From: Pempheris klunzingeri
Lineage: Eukaryota; Chordata; Actinopteri; Acropomatiformes; Pempheridae
Direction of reading: 5' to 3'
NCBI RefSeq assembly: GCF_042242105.1
Contig: NC_092027.1
Location: 9,017,221-9,081,220, forward strand
Length of the DNA stretch: 64,000 bases
Positions 35,901-52,000 of the stretch are shown in pieces. Numbering within the stretch: the first letter of the stretch is position 1; every line of letters begins with the position of its first letter. The position numbers and the translations under genes were made by a program. The notes beneath the pieces are model-generated. The model saw nothing but the letters and a program-made list of their open reading frames with translations, did not search any database and was not told the origin of the DNA.

Positions 35901-38900
35901 AAGCAAATGCACATGAGGTACAAGGATATTTTTGTATCTCCATATAACAGTCATATGTAAAATCTAATAAGTAAGGATCGGCCATGATTGTCGAATATTC
36001 AATAGCTGTTAAATAATTTTTAAAAATCGAATAGTTTAGACGATTATCGTCTTGCTTTTCAAAAGTATATTTTCCTTGTTTTTACCAGCGCCTGGTAGTA
36101 CACCCAGGAGCAGTAGCTCATTACGGGGCACAAACGGTTTCTGATTTTTCGTTGCTTAGGCAACCTGTGTCCCATTTCATCCAGCTGATCTTCCCGCGAC
36201 TGGTCATTATCTAGACGCAGCCTTGGGTACCAGCTGTGTTAGCTTAGCTTTTATCTGACTCTCTCTCCTCTCCTCCCGGGGTGATCACCCCTCCCGCTGC
36301 AGCGCCTGGTCTGGTGGACTTAAGGTCTGCTTTAATCTAAACGCTTATTTCAAGTCTGCCAAAGTAATACGGTTTCAGCAACAATGGGGCTGATGGCTGA
36401 TAAAAATAACAATGTAGTGAAGTTTGACGTTTTTGGTGGTGAGGTGTGTGTGCTTGTGGGGAGGGTGGTAGAAATATTCAAATAATCGTTGAATAGTTCA
36501 CAGTGATATCAAATAGTAATTCTGCTTGAAATGCACATCCCTACTAATAAAAGTATAAAATAAAAAAGCTGTTCTTCTTGAGGGCTGCTCGTTCTCATGC
36601 TCAGACTAGGCTGAAGTTAATTCACCACATTAGGACATATTATCCACTTTAACAGTTCATTAAATCTGTGAACTCTAGCAGTTAGAAAATTAAAAGTACG
36701 ATCTTCAGTAAGGCTGCACACCGAAAAACATTATTATCCAGATTCTAGAAACAAAAAGAAATCGTATATGGCTTTGTGTCATGGCTCTCTTTTGGGAAGT
36801 GTCTCCACACCTGTATCCAATGCGCCTGGCAAAGTGCAGACAGGCCTCCTCCAGGTGGGTTTGGAAGCTGGCCTGCCGGGCAATTCCACCACACTCTGGA
36901 CAGACATGAGGCGCTCTGTGTTTGTGGATCCTCTGGTGGGCGGACACGGCACACGAGTTCGGCAGCATCATGGGAGGCGAGCATTGTGTACATGTCTGAA
37001 AAAGAAGGAAGAGAAAATCAAACAACACAATCGATGACCAGCGGCTTTTCATAACAGCAGGCATCAGTGGCAGGAAACTCACGGAGTTGGGAGCAGCTCT
37101 GATCTGCTGGAAGTGGGTGACCAGCTCAGCCTTGCCAGAGAATTGAGTTTGGCACTCTGGACATTTGAAGTTGTTGTACTGAAGCCCCTCTGCCTTCTTG
37201 CAAGGCAGAGGCATCAGTGCTTGGGGGCCCTGCGGTGCACGGCGGACAGGCCGAGGCTGAGCTGCTGCTGGAGCCGGAGCATCCTTCATTGGGCTGGAGT
37301 TGGCAGAGGCGGCAGGGCCGCCGGGTGTGGTGGAAGGAGAGGAGACTGGAGGAGAAGAGGACGAAGAGGAGAGCAGGCCTGGTCAGCCATAGTGGAAATA
37401 AGAAGACAAACATGGGACGTGATCAATGGAGATGAATCATAAATGAAGGTTGTATATTTTAAATATTTTTTGTTCGTTTCTTTTAAGACTCTCTACACTA
37501 TTGGAAAAAAACATGTAGAGCTGAAACGAATAGTTGATCAATTGGAGGATGAAGTGACAATTTCCATATAGATTTTACTCTATTTTCTAAACTTTTATTG
37601 ACTAAATGATCAATTCACAAAAATAAACGACGGATAAACCGGAAATTAAAATAAAGACTAGTTGCAGCCCTACTTACCACCAATGGGTGTTATGTCCTGT
37701 TGTCCAATCATCTGCTCCACAGTGACAGGCCTCATGACCAGGTGCGAACACTGCATGACCAGCCCACGCTCCTTATGCTCCCTGGCATGCAGCAGCAGGC
37801 TGCACTTGTTAAAGAAGGCTAGCCTCTTAGCACAATGGTTGCAGGTCACCTCGATGCGGAGTGATCGTCGGTCGTAGTGTCGAGCAAGGCTGCGCTCCAG
37901 AGCGAAAGCATCTCCGCACTCCAGGCAGCGGTACCCTGTGGCTGGGAGCGGAAGACCCCACTCAGGGGGCGGAAGTGCTGAGAGGTCAGGCTTGTAGCTC
38001 GGCAAAAGGTTCTTACTGTTCAGGATTTTGTTAAAAGCCTCCACGAGGCTCGACTGACTGCGGGAGATGACGGCGCCTGTACTGTTGACAATGGAGGCAG
38101 GTTTGTTTGACTGGAGGGTGCCACCTATGATGGTGCTGCTACCTCCATTAGCTGTCTTATTGGTGGCTGTACGGACACTGATCCCACCTGCAGCTACCGA
38201 GAACTTGGGAGAGGAGGCTACAGTGGGCGTTACAGGGAGGGCAGCAGATTTAGTGATGCTAACGGCAGTGGCGGATACCTTAGCCTTGTCAGATGCAGCC
38301 ATTTTGTTTTGGACCTTTGTGGCAGCAGCTAGCATGACGCTGCTGGCTGCGAGAGTGGACACAGGCAGAGCATTGAGAGCACTTACTTTCTGGGAAGTTG
38401 TTGTCATATGACCGGGGGAAGCTTCGAGTTTCTGGGCCTTGTTCCCCAACACCTTACGTTCCCCAGTTTGAGCTTTAGGGTCCAAGCCTTTCCCTGCAGC
38501 ACCTCCTTTAGGCGCTACCCTTGTGACAGTCCTGGTGATTCCACCTGTGGAGGTTTTAATCGTCTTTATTCTGACTTTAAGAGGTCGGGACGGAGCTCCA
38601 GAAGCAGCGGGCGCAGTAACGCTTGCTTCTTCTCCGTCAGTGGACACAGGTTTAGGCTTGCCATCATCTACCTCCATCTTCTCCTCACTTGTTCTTGCAT
38701 TTTCTCCCTTGTCAGCTTTGCCATCAGCGACCCGCTCTATCCCATTCCCCACTTCCATCTCTTCCTCCTCCTCTTTGGGCTCCCGCAGTTCAGACGGAGG
38801 TGGAGTGGAGGCCACTGCAGGGCTGGAGCACCTCTTAGCTGATACTTGAGCAGTTGATTTTGGCATCTCTGGCTCAGGACTCTCTGGGGAGTCTCTCTCC

Positions 38901-40018
38901 TCTATGACATGTTCTGGGTGCCTGTCCTCCAGCTGGGGACTCTCTGTTGAGCCAGACTGGGGTGTCGATGAAGTCAGAGATGCCCCTGAAGGAGTGTCAC
39001 CAGGTTTGGGGTGAGATGCGGTAGAGGACGTGGGCTGAGTTGAGACAGAGTCAGACTTGTAACGTCGGCTCAGCTGAGTGCAAGTCGGGGAGTCTGGGTT
39101 CTCTTGGATCACCAGTGGACTCCCCAGATCGGGGTCAGAATCATCCTCATCCATCTGCGGGTGCTGAAATCCAGCAGGGCCACCTTTGGGAGCTCCGTTA
39201 AAAGGCTGAGATGAGTGCAGCGGGTGCGATGAGAGAGCAGAAGGTGGAATGGGAAGCAGAGGCTTGGAAGGTGGAAAGAAAGGCGAGGCTAGTCCGACAG
39301 GCCCACCTGCAGCCAGAGGAGACGACCCAGCTGACAGAGAGGAGGATGACGGTAAAGACGCTTTGACCCCATCTGCCCTCTCTTGGCCTGTATCCTGCTG
39401 CTGCTGGTGCTGCTGCTGTAGAAGCTGCATCTTCCTGGCCCTGCCCACTGGATCTCCAGACCCCTGTGCCACGAGCGGTTTAAGTCTGTTGAAAATGTTC
39501 CCGCCCTGCTTGTGAGACTTGGCTGCACCTGCACCTGCTGCTTCTGAAGACACTTTTGGGGTGTTCATTGACCATGGTGCTCCGTTAGACTGGGTCTGGC
39601 TGAGGGGAAGGGGCGTGGAGACTCCAGACGCCCCAAAACCGTTATGGTTGAGAGCCTCAGACTCAGCCATTCCAGGGGCACACGCACCCAGTCTAGGACC
39701 CACATCTACCCCTGTGATGACATCGATGGGGTCCTGGTCTGCGTCTCCCTCCCCTCCATCTACGGTTTCAAGGCGTACTTTATTCTTCACAATCACACTA
39801 ACAATCGAGGTGTCCGCCTGGGGGTCTGAGGGGCTGGGCGGCCTCAAGGATGACCCAACGCCCACCACGCTGTCTGACTTTCCCAGAGGTGCACCTGCAC
39901 CTCCATGGGGTCCTTCTGCCTCATCTGGGGCAGACTGGATGGCCTCTTTGGCATCTATGTCAGGAATGTCAAATGCTGCCAACAGGTCATCAAAATCTGG
40001 GGTCTTCATGTCCCCCAT
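32921..40018 (-). CDS. znf687: ZNF687, C2H2 zinc-finger protein
   Basis: Exons in transcript order: 40018-37678, 37378-37083, 36995-36811, 35673-35497, 35356-35194, 34856-34494, 34335-34235, 33954-33867, 33526-32921. The total is 4320 bases, 1439 residues; human ZNF687 is about 1237. The start is [22 protein letters not shown], almost identical to human. Its ATG follows a TTTACAG acceptor at 40034, so exon 1 is non-coding. Other anchors are [34 protein letters not shown], about 13-14 C2H2-type fingers from [10 protein letters not shown] onward, an acidic Glu/Asp run in exon 6, and the last finger with [13 protein letters not shown]687 is a nuclear protein of the Z3 complex with ZNF592 and ZMYND8, mutated in a form of Paget disease of bone. 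Confidence 0.97.
35972..36543. mobile_element. hAT-type non-autonomous element, copy B (572 bp)
   Basis: The ends TAAGGATCGGCC and, inverted, TAGGGATGTGCA form short imperfect terminal repeats. The element is bounded by an 8-bp duplication, CTAATAAG (35964-35971) and CTAATAAA (36544-36551), as hAT transposons make. No transposase is encoded. It shares ends and internal blocks with copy A at 17851-18116. It carries a near-palindromic X-box-like motif, GTTGCTTAGGCAAC, at 36151-36164. It lies in a znf687 intron. Confidence 0.8.
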
Positions 40019-40033
40019 GCCGGGATTAACTCC

Positions 40034-40800
40034 TGTAAACACAGAAATTCACAGACATAGTAGGAGGCAACAGAGCACACTATCATGAATCTGCCTGTGT
40101 TGTTGTCCATTAACCTTAGCTCTGCCTTGCTAGCATAATAACTGCTACAAAAAAACAAGCAAAATATCAAAATTATTAATGGTCGTGAAAATGTTTACAT
40201 TTTCGAGGTAAATTCATGAATAAAATTTCTTGCATGCACATTCTTTTCACCCCAATTGGCCAGCTACAGCAGGTTAGCTTCATAGCTAACTGTGCTATGA
40301 GGATCCTGCACTAGCATTCGTATTAGCCAGCTAGCGCGTTTCTGCAACCAAGCCCTCCTCTGGTAACAGGTTCCGCACCAATTTGCTATGAATGGGAAGC
40401 ACTGCTTCAATAATCCTCTCGGTGCATGCTAAACTCTGCAGTAAAGACCGTTTGAGAGGCAGCTGAACCGGGGCAGCGTTTCGTAGCGGCGACCTCGGTT
40501 AATTTGAGCTAACGATGTTCCTTCCCGACTGAGGCTGGCTAGCTGGCCGCTGAGCTCCAGCCAAGACAGAGAGGGGTCATTTAGCTAACTAGCTAGCGTT
40601 CGCCAATAAAACGCAGCTGGAGCGTTTTGCTGAGGTATGGTTTGACAGCGATAACAACCCGGTGATCGTAGGGTCGACGATGTCACAGAAGAGGCCGGCT
40701 GGGATGGGGATTTTCGTTTAATATTTCATGTATTTTGGTTGTTTACCTGGATGTGCGATTCCCGACTATCCTAGCTCGTTTTCAGCTGAAAATGCTGTGC
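40034..40800 (-). promoter_or_regulatory. znf687: znf687 5' region: non-coding first exon and promoter
   Basis: Upstream of the coding exon's acceptor at 40034. The stretch from about 40440 to 40700 is richer in CpG than its surroundings and contains repeated GCTAGC/TTAGCTAA motifs typical of fish promoters. The non-coding exon 1 should lie here; its exact ends could not be fixed. The psmd4 poly(A) signal lies only about 0.3-0.4 kb further on. Confidence 0.5.
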
Positions 40801-41106
40801 TTCCCGTCACATGACCCGAGACATCCTATCAGGCTGAGATCGCGCTGGAAAAATGCATGGAGGATGCTGCAAACGACACGTATATTTATTTCTACTGTGA
40901 ATGACATAAAACATTAACAAATGCCCTTGTTAGACTATTTTTAAACACCGTGCAAGGTTATTGTAAGTCGGGACAGCGGTCTCTGCATAAAACTGGTGGT
41001 TTGCCGTGATCGCATCTTTTTGTCTTCCCCATCTGCTCACAGCAGTTTTCACGATGAGCTTTGGGGGCAATAAAAAGACCACGAGGCAACAGATTTACAC
41101 ATAGCT

Positions 41107-41112
41107 TTTATT
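41107..41112 (-). terminator. psmd4: Poly(A) signal of psmd4 (minus strand)
   Basis: TTTATT on the plus strand is AATAAA on the minus strand, 354 bases beyond the psmd4 stop codon. It is the first canonical hexamer downstream of that gene. Confidence 0.7.
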
Positions 41113-41465
41113 GCAAAAAACACAGAGACATGACAGCAGTGAGGATAACTGTTTAAGAGTCTGTCATCACAAATTCTTCTCTGTTCTGTTTGGCAAATTA
41201 TCAGTAATTATACCATGTAGAGAAAATGTAGGGTAAAGAGCATACAAGCCAATTTTACATATTGGAGATTATACCAATTTATGTTATCGGGCGGTCAGGT
41301 TTTTCACTAAATAGCCATTCTGTTTTTGAGTGTCTGACAAAACAACAGTATTCAGTGTCAGAGTGCTGTCTCATGCTGGCCTGTCAGATGATATCAAAGT
41401 AATCCTGCATTAGTCTACAATTGTTCATTTTTCTGTTTAGTCGATGCCTGAAGTCTCTTTGTTCC

Positions 41466-45212
<3,747 letters not shown>

Positions 45213-45262
45213 TTTGGAAACTTCTTGTTGCTCTGTTCCGTCATCTAAGAAGCTCACAGCCT

Positions 45263-45298
45263 ATTGGACAGAAACTGAACAACACGAAATGTGATTGG
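45263..45298 (-). promoter_or_regulatory. psmd4: psmd4 proximal promoter with two CCAAT boxes
   Basis: ATTGG on the plus strand at 45263-45267 and 45294-45298 gives two CCAAT boxes on the gene strand, 51 and 82 bases upstream of the psmd4 ATG. The spacing of 31 bases, close to three helical turns, suits NF-Y. No TATA box was seen. Confidence 0.55.
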
Positions 45299-45686
45299 TC
45301 GATATTTGTGTACGGTCATTTAATGATGAACAGCGTAGAATAGAGTAGAATAGTTTAACAATAAAACATTTCCACTTTCTTCAGAATAAAAGAGACTATT
45401 TTTGACATGAAATGTTTAGCTCTTTCTTTCATTTTCGAGAGCTTTCAAGTGCATTTCACGGTCTACTTCAGTCTCACTTTATTCGGTTTATTCTATTGAG
45501 GTGATGTGGATACAATGGATGTAATATATGTCATTGTGCAAAATTCATAAAATGTATGCTAGACAGGTGTGTTTCTTTCTGGCAAATCCAATTTCTTTAA
45601 TACCTGACTCGTCATAGTAGTTTCTTATCATATCTTATCAATGCAAACATTAAAATAAAATCCAACATTTCCATAAACCTTTCATG

Positions 45687-48600
45687 TTTATTAATCTCCA
45701 CCTTTGCAAGGATGTAACAGCTAACTCAATACTAACAGAAAAATTCCAGATGGTTGACATAATTAATTTGGTCTTTACAGTATGTATCGCTGTCATATCA
45801 CTATAAGAGATGTAAAAAGTTTCAGTTTAATGCAATATAATCACACAAAAGCAACATGTCTTTTTTTCTTTAATAACCTCAGGCACATGAGTACAAAAAC
45901 ATGACATCCCCAAAAAAGCAGGATAGAGAACATTTCTAATCACATACTGTGTGAAAAGGCATTGCTGTGATTCTTGTATAGAGACACTTACTTACTTACT
46001 ATATAATTCAATGGAAAGATGAAGACATATGAAAGTAAACAGAAAAATTACCAAATGATTTAACAGTTAATATTCAAAATCATCACAAAGAACAAAAGGT
46101 TTTACTCTTTTAGAGTGGCATGCCTTAGATGCAGGTTTGTTCTTCTGCTAGAGCAGCACAGCACATTTTCAATCCATCATCATCACCAATAATGAACATT
46201 TTGGAGCAATACGGACAGTAATAAATACTATAATACATACAACAATTTACATGTTTGGTTCATAGGCTGTGTGTGTGTAACTGCTTTGGAGTTTTTACTG
46301 TCATACGTTTCATTTTTATTGAACATTGTCTGACTGTTTACACAGAATAAAAAAGCCTCCATATACCATTTACAGGATGCATAAAAATGCACAAATGCTG
46401 TGCATTTTTGTGATGTGATCTAACCTCAGTTGCACAGTATATTCATTCAGAATATACACTGGGTAAACAAAATATTTTGTTGCATAGTTGAAATACTTTT
46501 AAATTACTGATTTCTTTTAAGCTGTCAGACTAACAATTAATTCCAACACATTTCTGCATTTTCGAATGCAATTCAAATGCAGGTTTAACATCAGGTTAAA
46601 ACACTGCACACCCATTTTGAGTGCTTGAACCACGTCTGCTAGGTTGAGTTTACAAAAACCTTGGAACCAGTTTTGTTTTACTTTTACACATCACGCAGCC
46701 ATCACCATGTTTTGCTACTGAAAAAGTAACAACTATACGATCGCTGGGGCCTGTCTCAAATATTCCTCTTATCAGCCTCAGTACACTTAACTTCTGAATG
46801 ACTTGTCTCACACAGCTCACACGACTGGCTCCGTTAACCCTGCGTTCACCAAAACCGATCACATGCAACATCAACACTTCAAAAACAGTGATTTAATAAG
46901 AGACGGGGTGAACAATCAGGAGCAGTGATACAAAAACCTGACAACAATATATCAACCAGATAGAAATATGATAAATAAGTGTGAAAATATATAAGCTTTA
47001 GTGTGTGGCTGACATAAGTAGACTGGAGTGGAAAGTGGTAAAATACAAAAATTTGAGAAATCCATATTATACTGAGTTTATACACTCAGTTGTTTTTTAC
47101 ATTTAGCAGCAGACTACTGCAAATGGTGGAAAAGTGTAAAAGAATACTTTAAGTACCACATTGGTTTATTGTTTGAATAGTCTGCAGCAAAGTCCACACT
47201 CAACCTACATTGCTAGTTTTCTTTTGGCCCGTACATCCCACCCTAGTTTGTTTCTTTGGCTTAGTTCAAATCTGCTTCAGATGCCTCCCTCCCTTCTCCA
47301 GAGTAATGAGGAGGACAGACGGAGGACAGACGATAACACTCATTATATTTTCCATTTTACAAACTTTTCACAAGCATAAATATAAAACAGTTAACACATA
47401 CACATAATAACGCCACAGAAAAATAAACAAAACAAAGCCAAACAAAAAGTTGTTACTTTCTCTGCCCGTAGATGCCGCGAATCATTACATCTTCAGGTTT
47501 TAACTGCTGCTGCTGTTATTTTTAGTGGCACAGATTGGACTGGAACTACCGGCTCTGTAACTACACAACTGGATGATATTAGTGCGGGCTGCTTTCAGAC
47601 ACTTTGCCTAAATGGCATTAACAGTGCCACTGACCTGTTGTTATTTATGATAGTGTCATATCAGTGGGTCATGAAAATACTACTACTTACAAAGTCATGT
47701 TCTCCAGGGCTACACAGAAGCAACAGTACATTTTAGTTACTACATGTACTGCAGAATTAGCGACGTTCAGCTCTCTGTTTTATGGCCACAGTGGGACACC
47801 GGCTTATACTGCAAACATTTAGCATATTCCTGTTTCCAATATCCTGAATCATAATCAAAAACAAAGTGATTGTGCCTTGTTTTCAGTAAAGTCGTGCTGT
47901 GCTCTTGTGTTTTTGTTCACTGAGATCCTGTAATTTACTGGTGAGGAGGTGGTTCTTTTGTAGGTAATGATCCAAAAGCCTTAAAACACAAACTGCTCTG
48001 CACAGGTTCGGTCTGATGCAGTGGGACAGAACTCAGTTGGGACTCGAGTTCTCACTGCGACACTGAAAAGATGAGATTTACTCCAAACTTAGCTGACTGA
48101 CACATTAGTCTTGCTTCATGAGACAGGCCCCAGGCCACCATTTGTGGTGGCAGTTTGTCCGCAACCATCTGAGTATCAGTTCTTTGGTCACGTCTGGACA
48201 TAAGCCAGTCTGCACATTAAACCTGAAACTGACATCAGAACATGCAGCGCATACGTAGAAAAGTACCTCCTTTTAAAATAACCCTTTGAACTGAACTGAC
48301 ATTTAGGATTCACAGTCTTTAAAGTAGCACAGGTCCATCAGAACAGCTGGTAGATACAACCTCTTTTTCCAGCATGATTTGTATTCAAAGTAAGCTTAAA
48401 AAATGGCAGCTTACCCTGCAGGAATACAGTAATTTATTTAAAAAATGAACACTTTTATTTAAAACTGTGTTCCCAATCCAAATAATACAGTTTTGCGCTA
48501 AAGCATCTAAATCAGACATTTAGCAGAAATAGTACTCTAGGCTCGGGCCTTTGGGTGGTGGCACAGACGCCTTCAGCGCCAAGTATCCACAAGGATGTGC

Positions 48601-49086
48601 TACAGCAACTTGGTAAACACAGAAGTGGAAGTCATTCCAGAAAGGAGTCAATGAACTTGAAGTAACAAGGCTTAAATGAAGATATTTCATTCTAAAATAA
48701 GGCAAAGCCCTCACGTTACACTCATGTACTAATATACCAACTTGATGCAAAGAACAATGCTTGGTTGTGCATAGACGCATTCCTATGAGATGAATAATAG
48801 TGTTCAATAACCACTGCATTAATGTACCTGCAAACACTAGTGTCGGAACACAACCACCCACTTACATGCTCTTACCACACTGAGATTTGGAAATCAAAGT
48901 GCAACGACAACAACAACAATAACAAGATAAAACATTTCATTTCCCACTTGGTCTCGCTGATACACTGAGTAACTTTCACTTCTGGTACCTCAAATCACAC
49001 CAACAGTGGGGTGTGCGTGTCATCCCTGTTCATAACATCCTCCGAATTTGTTTTGGTTCATTTCAGTCCATCTCTCCGTCACACAT
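45687..49086 (-). other. pip5k1a: pip5k1a 3' UTR (probable extent)
   Basis: There is no coding exon between the pip5k1a stop codon (49087-49089) and the psmd4 promoter. Several minus-strand AATAAA candidates occur (for example at plus 46314 and 45687-45692). The distal one leaves about 0.4 kb to psmd4. The long UTR is an inference from the lack of any other gene; a shorter UTR followed by intergenic sequence is equally compatible. Confidence 0.45.
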
Positions 49087-52000
49087 TTACACCTGTAAAC
49101 CAAAGTAAAGAGCTTGATTAAAAAAAACACAATCTGCAACTTGACTACAAGTAAAAAGTGTCACACAAAAGAGGGATTCTGTGAACTTACAGAACATTTG
49201 TTTGCATTAGGAACAATGTCGCTGAGTGAGATCACATCTTCAGCGCCGATACTTTCTTCAAGAGTCCCAAACTGAGCTCTGCAAACAACAGGTTCACATA
49301 TACAGTATATGAAAAATGCACATTCAAAACTTCTTCAACCCTCTAATCTAGAAACTTCTTCCCACTTCTCAAAATATGATACTTTTTAACCAAGCTTCTA
49401 TAGTTTCCTTTAAAAAGAACTATGATCTACTAAAGATTTACACAACATGCTTTGTAATGTTTTACCACCAAATGGAGATTTTTAAGTAGCTGCGCTGCCT
49501 CAACACATGCCGACTTTCCTGAGGTTCTGGTTAAGGGACATTTTTATCTTTGTTTCACAATGTTGGACAGCCTTCACTCACAGCCTGTGCACCACCCACA
49601 CTTCCACTAATCCCCAGGGAAATAGTTACATTAGTTTATTGATGGTTTGGGTTCGGTCCAAACAATAGAGGTTTTAGGGGGATTTGTAAAAGCCTCAAAG
49701 GAAGGTCATTCTGAAGCTCAAAACCCAAGCCTAAATCTTTTATTACATTTATATGGGCAGCAACTAACAAGTGAAGACTAATCTTCTGGTCATTTTCTCA
49801 TGGTGTGTAATAGTCTAACGTCAACAAATGGCAATTATAATTTCTCAGAGCTCAATGTAAATTGCTGCTTCTCCATTTTGTTTTTAATACTGTGGTATCT
49901 GTTAACACAGGCATGATATTATTAAAAAAACACTTGGATTTCAGTGTGTAACGATCACTTTACACATTTAATCATTGGCTATAAGACATTCTCATCATAA
50001 TCAATGTTATTACCAAACAAACTTTTATCTTCATATTTTCCCTCTTACCTCTTGGGGGCGCTGTGCTCCTGGTCTTTGCTCACTGTGTTGTTTAAGTCCA
50101 CTGATCTGCTGGAATCCCGAGAGTGAGGCGAAGGCTGACTTGTTGGGGCAAAATCAGGGTTTCCCAAAGAGGAGGAGACGGCGGCTTCAGTAGCGTTGCC
50201 AACAGCATCGCTGGGCGGCGAGGTGTTTGGGAGGAGGTCAGGACGACCTGACTGCATGGCTGGGTGGGAAGGGAGGACAAACTGTTAATACTGTGAGGTG
50301 AAAGCAGCGCTTCACATGCTGGTACATAAATCTCTGCCAGTATCAGTTCACAAAACTTGTTTTCAGCACTCTGGCTGAAACCTCAAATCCCATTTCCAGC
50401 TCTTACCGTTGTCTCCTTCAGTGTCTTCTTTGTTATCAGAACTGACTTGATGTTGGAGCGAAGGATGCTGGTTATTGCTGCTGGTTTGGGAATACAGAGA
50501 AGGCCCGGATCCAGCTGGCTTTCTCAAAGGACCATGTGCCAATGCACGGCGCTTCTTAGATGGGGAAGTCTTTACTAGATACAGGAAATAAACAAATAGT
50601 GTTGATTAAGAGGCCATAAAGTCAGGCTGACATTATGGGCTCAGCTTTGATGACCGCAGAAAGCATGGCATGCAGCGTCTTCACGGCATCAAATCTCTGT
50701 CTCATCTGCAGTCTGTAATTGCAGTGATGTTGTATACTGTCGAGCCATAATTCCACATGGCAGATCTGCTGCCGCTCCAGACTGTTGCTAAACAATTAAT
50801 AAATTAATAATATATTCGACTTAAAAAGAGCCATTTGCTCTCAGCAGGATATTTGAGCTGCTTCAGTCATATTTGAAACTCTGTCCGTCCAAGACAACCA
50901 CGCTCATGCACACACATACAGTACGGTATATACTTACACGAAATCTTCTTGAAGACTACATTGCACATGAACTTCTGAAATCGTTCGGCATAGAAACCCG
51001 GCTTGTGTACCGATACAGTATCCTAAAAAAGAGAAATATTTACCAGGGTTACAAATATATCTTTTAATTTAAAACACAATGAAGTGAGACTAGTAGAGGT
51101 GCCTTACCCCATCATGAACCAGAGCTTTCCACGAGTGTTCAAGCTTTTTTACTAATCTGAAAAACAAAACATAGAGCTGTGTTACTACAGGAGCTACATG
51201 ATCAAACATTTTTGTTTCACAAAAAGCAGAAATGTCCGCTTTAAACTTTAAGATTGTGGCTTTTATAGAACAAATGGAGCTTAGCTTTGGTTCAGGAAAA
51301 GCACTGAATGCACAGCAATTACAAACTCACCATCACTCTGCTGATGCTGTCATGCTAACACTATTTGCTGTTGCAGCACCCTCCACCATCCTAACTTCCT
51401 CCGTGTCCTGCATTTATTGTTGATTTAGCTATGATATAATGTCCTTGTATGTTTATTGGACGGTATTAGCTCTCTACAGATTCTTCATTACAGCTCAGAT
51501 TCTTGAAAGCTGCTGTAGACATCATCTCACTGACTGATCGAGGGGTATGCACATGTACAAAAATTTGTCTGTTTACCTATAAGACTGTAAAATGTCAATG
51601 ATACCAATATACACCAGCAGCCTCTCGCCTTTTGCATTTCGTGCTGGGATTCCTCCCGTTCTGAAAAATAAAACAAAGAGAAATATCGTTTAGTGCTCCG
51701 TCATTCCTTTCTGGTGACGGAAACTGTTACAGGGAAGTTGTCTCACACATGACCTCTCTGTGGCCACAGGACCCACACTCACTTGTCCTCTGTGTCCAGG
51801 GATCCCATGCTCCCTGCCTCAGCCTGGATGGCCTCTATAGCTGTGCTGTACAGAGACTTTTGGCCTTGTGGCTTCCTTTGGTCCATAGCACCAGCTATAG
51901 CCTCTTCACTGGCCTGCTCTCGACAAGCCTGATCTACATTGTGGATTCCCACCAGAAGGCTGTAATCCATAATCTTAAAACTTTGCAAAAGCTGAGTGGA

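Noticed and set aside
38067-39829. Several plus-strand open frames of 80-190 codons
   Set aside because: They are antisense shadows of the large znf687 coding exon (40018-37678), which has full family similarity.
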